A model generated the notes under the pieces. The model saw only the letters and a list, made by a program, of their open reading frames with translations, searched no databases and was not told the origin of the DNA. From NCBI RefSeq assembly GCF_932276165.1, contig NC_064009.1:1550001-1614000 (forward strand): a stretch of DNA of 64,000 nt. The letters are read 5' to 3'. Source of the stretch: Plutella xylostella. Taxonomy: Eukaryota > Arthropoda > Insecta > Lepidoptera > Plutellidae. This document shows positions 63,649 through 64,000 of the stretch, piece by piece (within the stretch, counting starts at the first letter, position 1; every line of letters starts with the position of its first letter). Both the position numbers and the translations under genes were made by a program.

Positions 63649-64000
63649 TAAGAGTTGATAAATCTTAGGTTTTACGCGTAAATCTTAGGATTTACCGTTA
63701 TTCGGGCTTTTACAGTAACATATGCATGTTTTTTTTTATATTATTATTCGATAGTTTACATCGCTTTATAATAGTAAAAAAATATTTTGCTTGCGGCCCG
63801 CGACACCATGACTTAAACGTGTTTGTGGCCCTTATATAAAAAAGGTTGAGTACCAATGGTCTAGACCCTGAGAAAGAACATAGGCTACTTTTTATCCCGG
63901 AATTCCTACGGGAAAACTTTTTAAGGCGAAGCGAAGCTCGCGGAAACAGCTATTTAAAGATAAAGAAACATTTATTCTACACACTGACTACCACAACAAA

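Larger units (their letters stand above)
62655..63720. mobile_element. TIR element with GGTAAATCCTAGGATTTACC subterminal repeats
   Basis: Perfect 20-bp ends TGTTACTGTAAAAGCCCGAA, flanked by TATG (62651-62654, 63721-63724). Just inside, variants of GGTAAATCCTAGGATTTACC occur at least five times on the left and twice on the right. No transposase. Carries a family D repeat and a truncated LINE. Superfamily unknown (4-bp duplication). Confidence 0.85.
59908..63858. mobile_element. hAT-type MITE (hAT-A), about 265 bp before its own insertions
   Basis: 8-bp duplication GTCTAGAC (59900-59907, 63859-63866). Ends CAGCTATACTCAAACTGCGG and, inverted, CATTGGTACTCAACCTTTTT: CA....TACTCAA.C is conserved. 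Next to the ends are GCGGCCCGC motifs (59931, 63795), a common hAT feature; CCCGCCAGGCCTTTATCAGT is repeated twice at 59968-60000. Its own sequence survives only as 59908-60017, 61455-61463, 62643-62654 and 63725-63858. Confidence 0.88.
59796..63953 (+). mobile_element. Helitron-like copy split by a 3.95-kb insertion
   Basis: The 5' half (59796-59907) has TCCTAACTAATATTATAAAT, a GTCTGTCTGTC tract, CTGAACGGATTTGAATG and GGTCTAGAC; the 3' half (63859-63953) resumes GTCTAGACCCTGAGAAAGAA, CCCGGAATTCCTACGGGA and GGCGAAGCGAAGCTCGCGG, ending ACAGCTAT. Its GTCTAGAC is duplicated by the inserted hAT element. Confidence 0.92.

Overview
The window reads as a piece of insect nuclear genome, most likely Lepidoptera. 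It is AT-rich, gene-poor and packed with eukaryotic transposable elements. The lineage call is my inference from element types I associate with moths and butterflies: a two-ORF CR1/Zenon-like LINE, a short element opening TCCTAACTAATATTATAAAT and ending CTAG with an internal GTCT microsatellite, two tRNA-headed SINE families, and mariner and PIF/Harbinger remains. No bacterial-type gene organisation, CRISPR array, rRNA or free-standing tRNA gene was seen.

Layout. 0-1 kb: about six tandem copies of a 154-bp GC-rich satellite. 2-6.2 kb: an apparently intact non-LTR retrotransposon (ORF1 plus endonuclease/reverse transcriptase ORF2). 6.2-13.7 kb: mostly featureless sequence with palindromic MITEs. 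13.7-16.8 kb: a 3.1-kb unit bounded by inverted repeats, with an internal array of the terminal motif and older RTE debris inside. 17-20.3 kb: a THAP fragment, a 1.03-kb element with perfect 30-bp TIRs, and a deleted Harbinger element split by a SINE. 20.3-22.4 kb: a 5'-truncated LINE with a long intact RT frame and clear target-site duplications (TSDs). 22.5-44 kb: SINEs, Helitron-like copies, MITEs and long stretches with nothing recognisable. 44.4-46.4 kb: a mariner with one frameshift and one nonsense codon, its leader split by a 560-bp repeat that recurs at 52.3 kb. 46.4-59.8 kb: more SINEs, nested MITEs and RTE fragments. 59.8-63.95 kb: a deeply nested stack of at least nine elements inside one Helitron-like copy, including a 3' fragment of the same LINE family as at 2-6 kb.

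Host genes: none can be assigned with confidence. The best candidate is a 104-bp exon-like block at 48008-48111 with splice-like borders; a 76-codon cysteine-rich frame at 25259-25489 (minus) and an 81-codon frame at 8031-8276 are weaker. The window is probably intergenic or a long intron.

How the parts work together: autonomous-looking coding capacity is limited to the LINE at 2-6 kb and possibly the RT frame at 20.4-22.4 kb. Almost everything else is non-autonomous and depends on enzymes encoded elsewhere. The order of insertions can be read directly from interrupted copies and TSDs. All family names rest on motifs read by eye; no database search was run.
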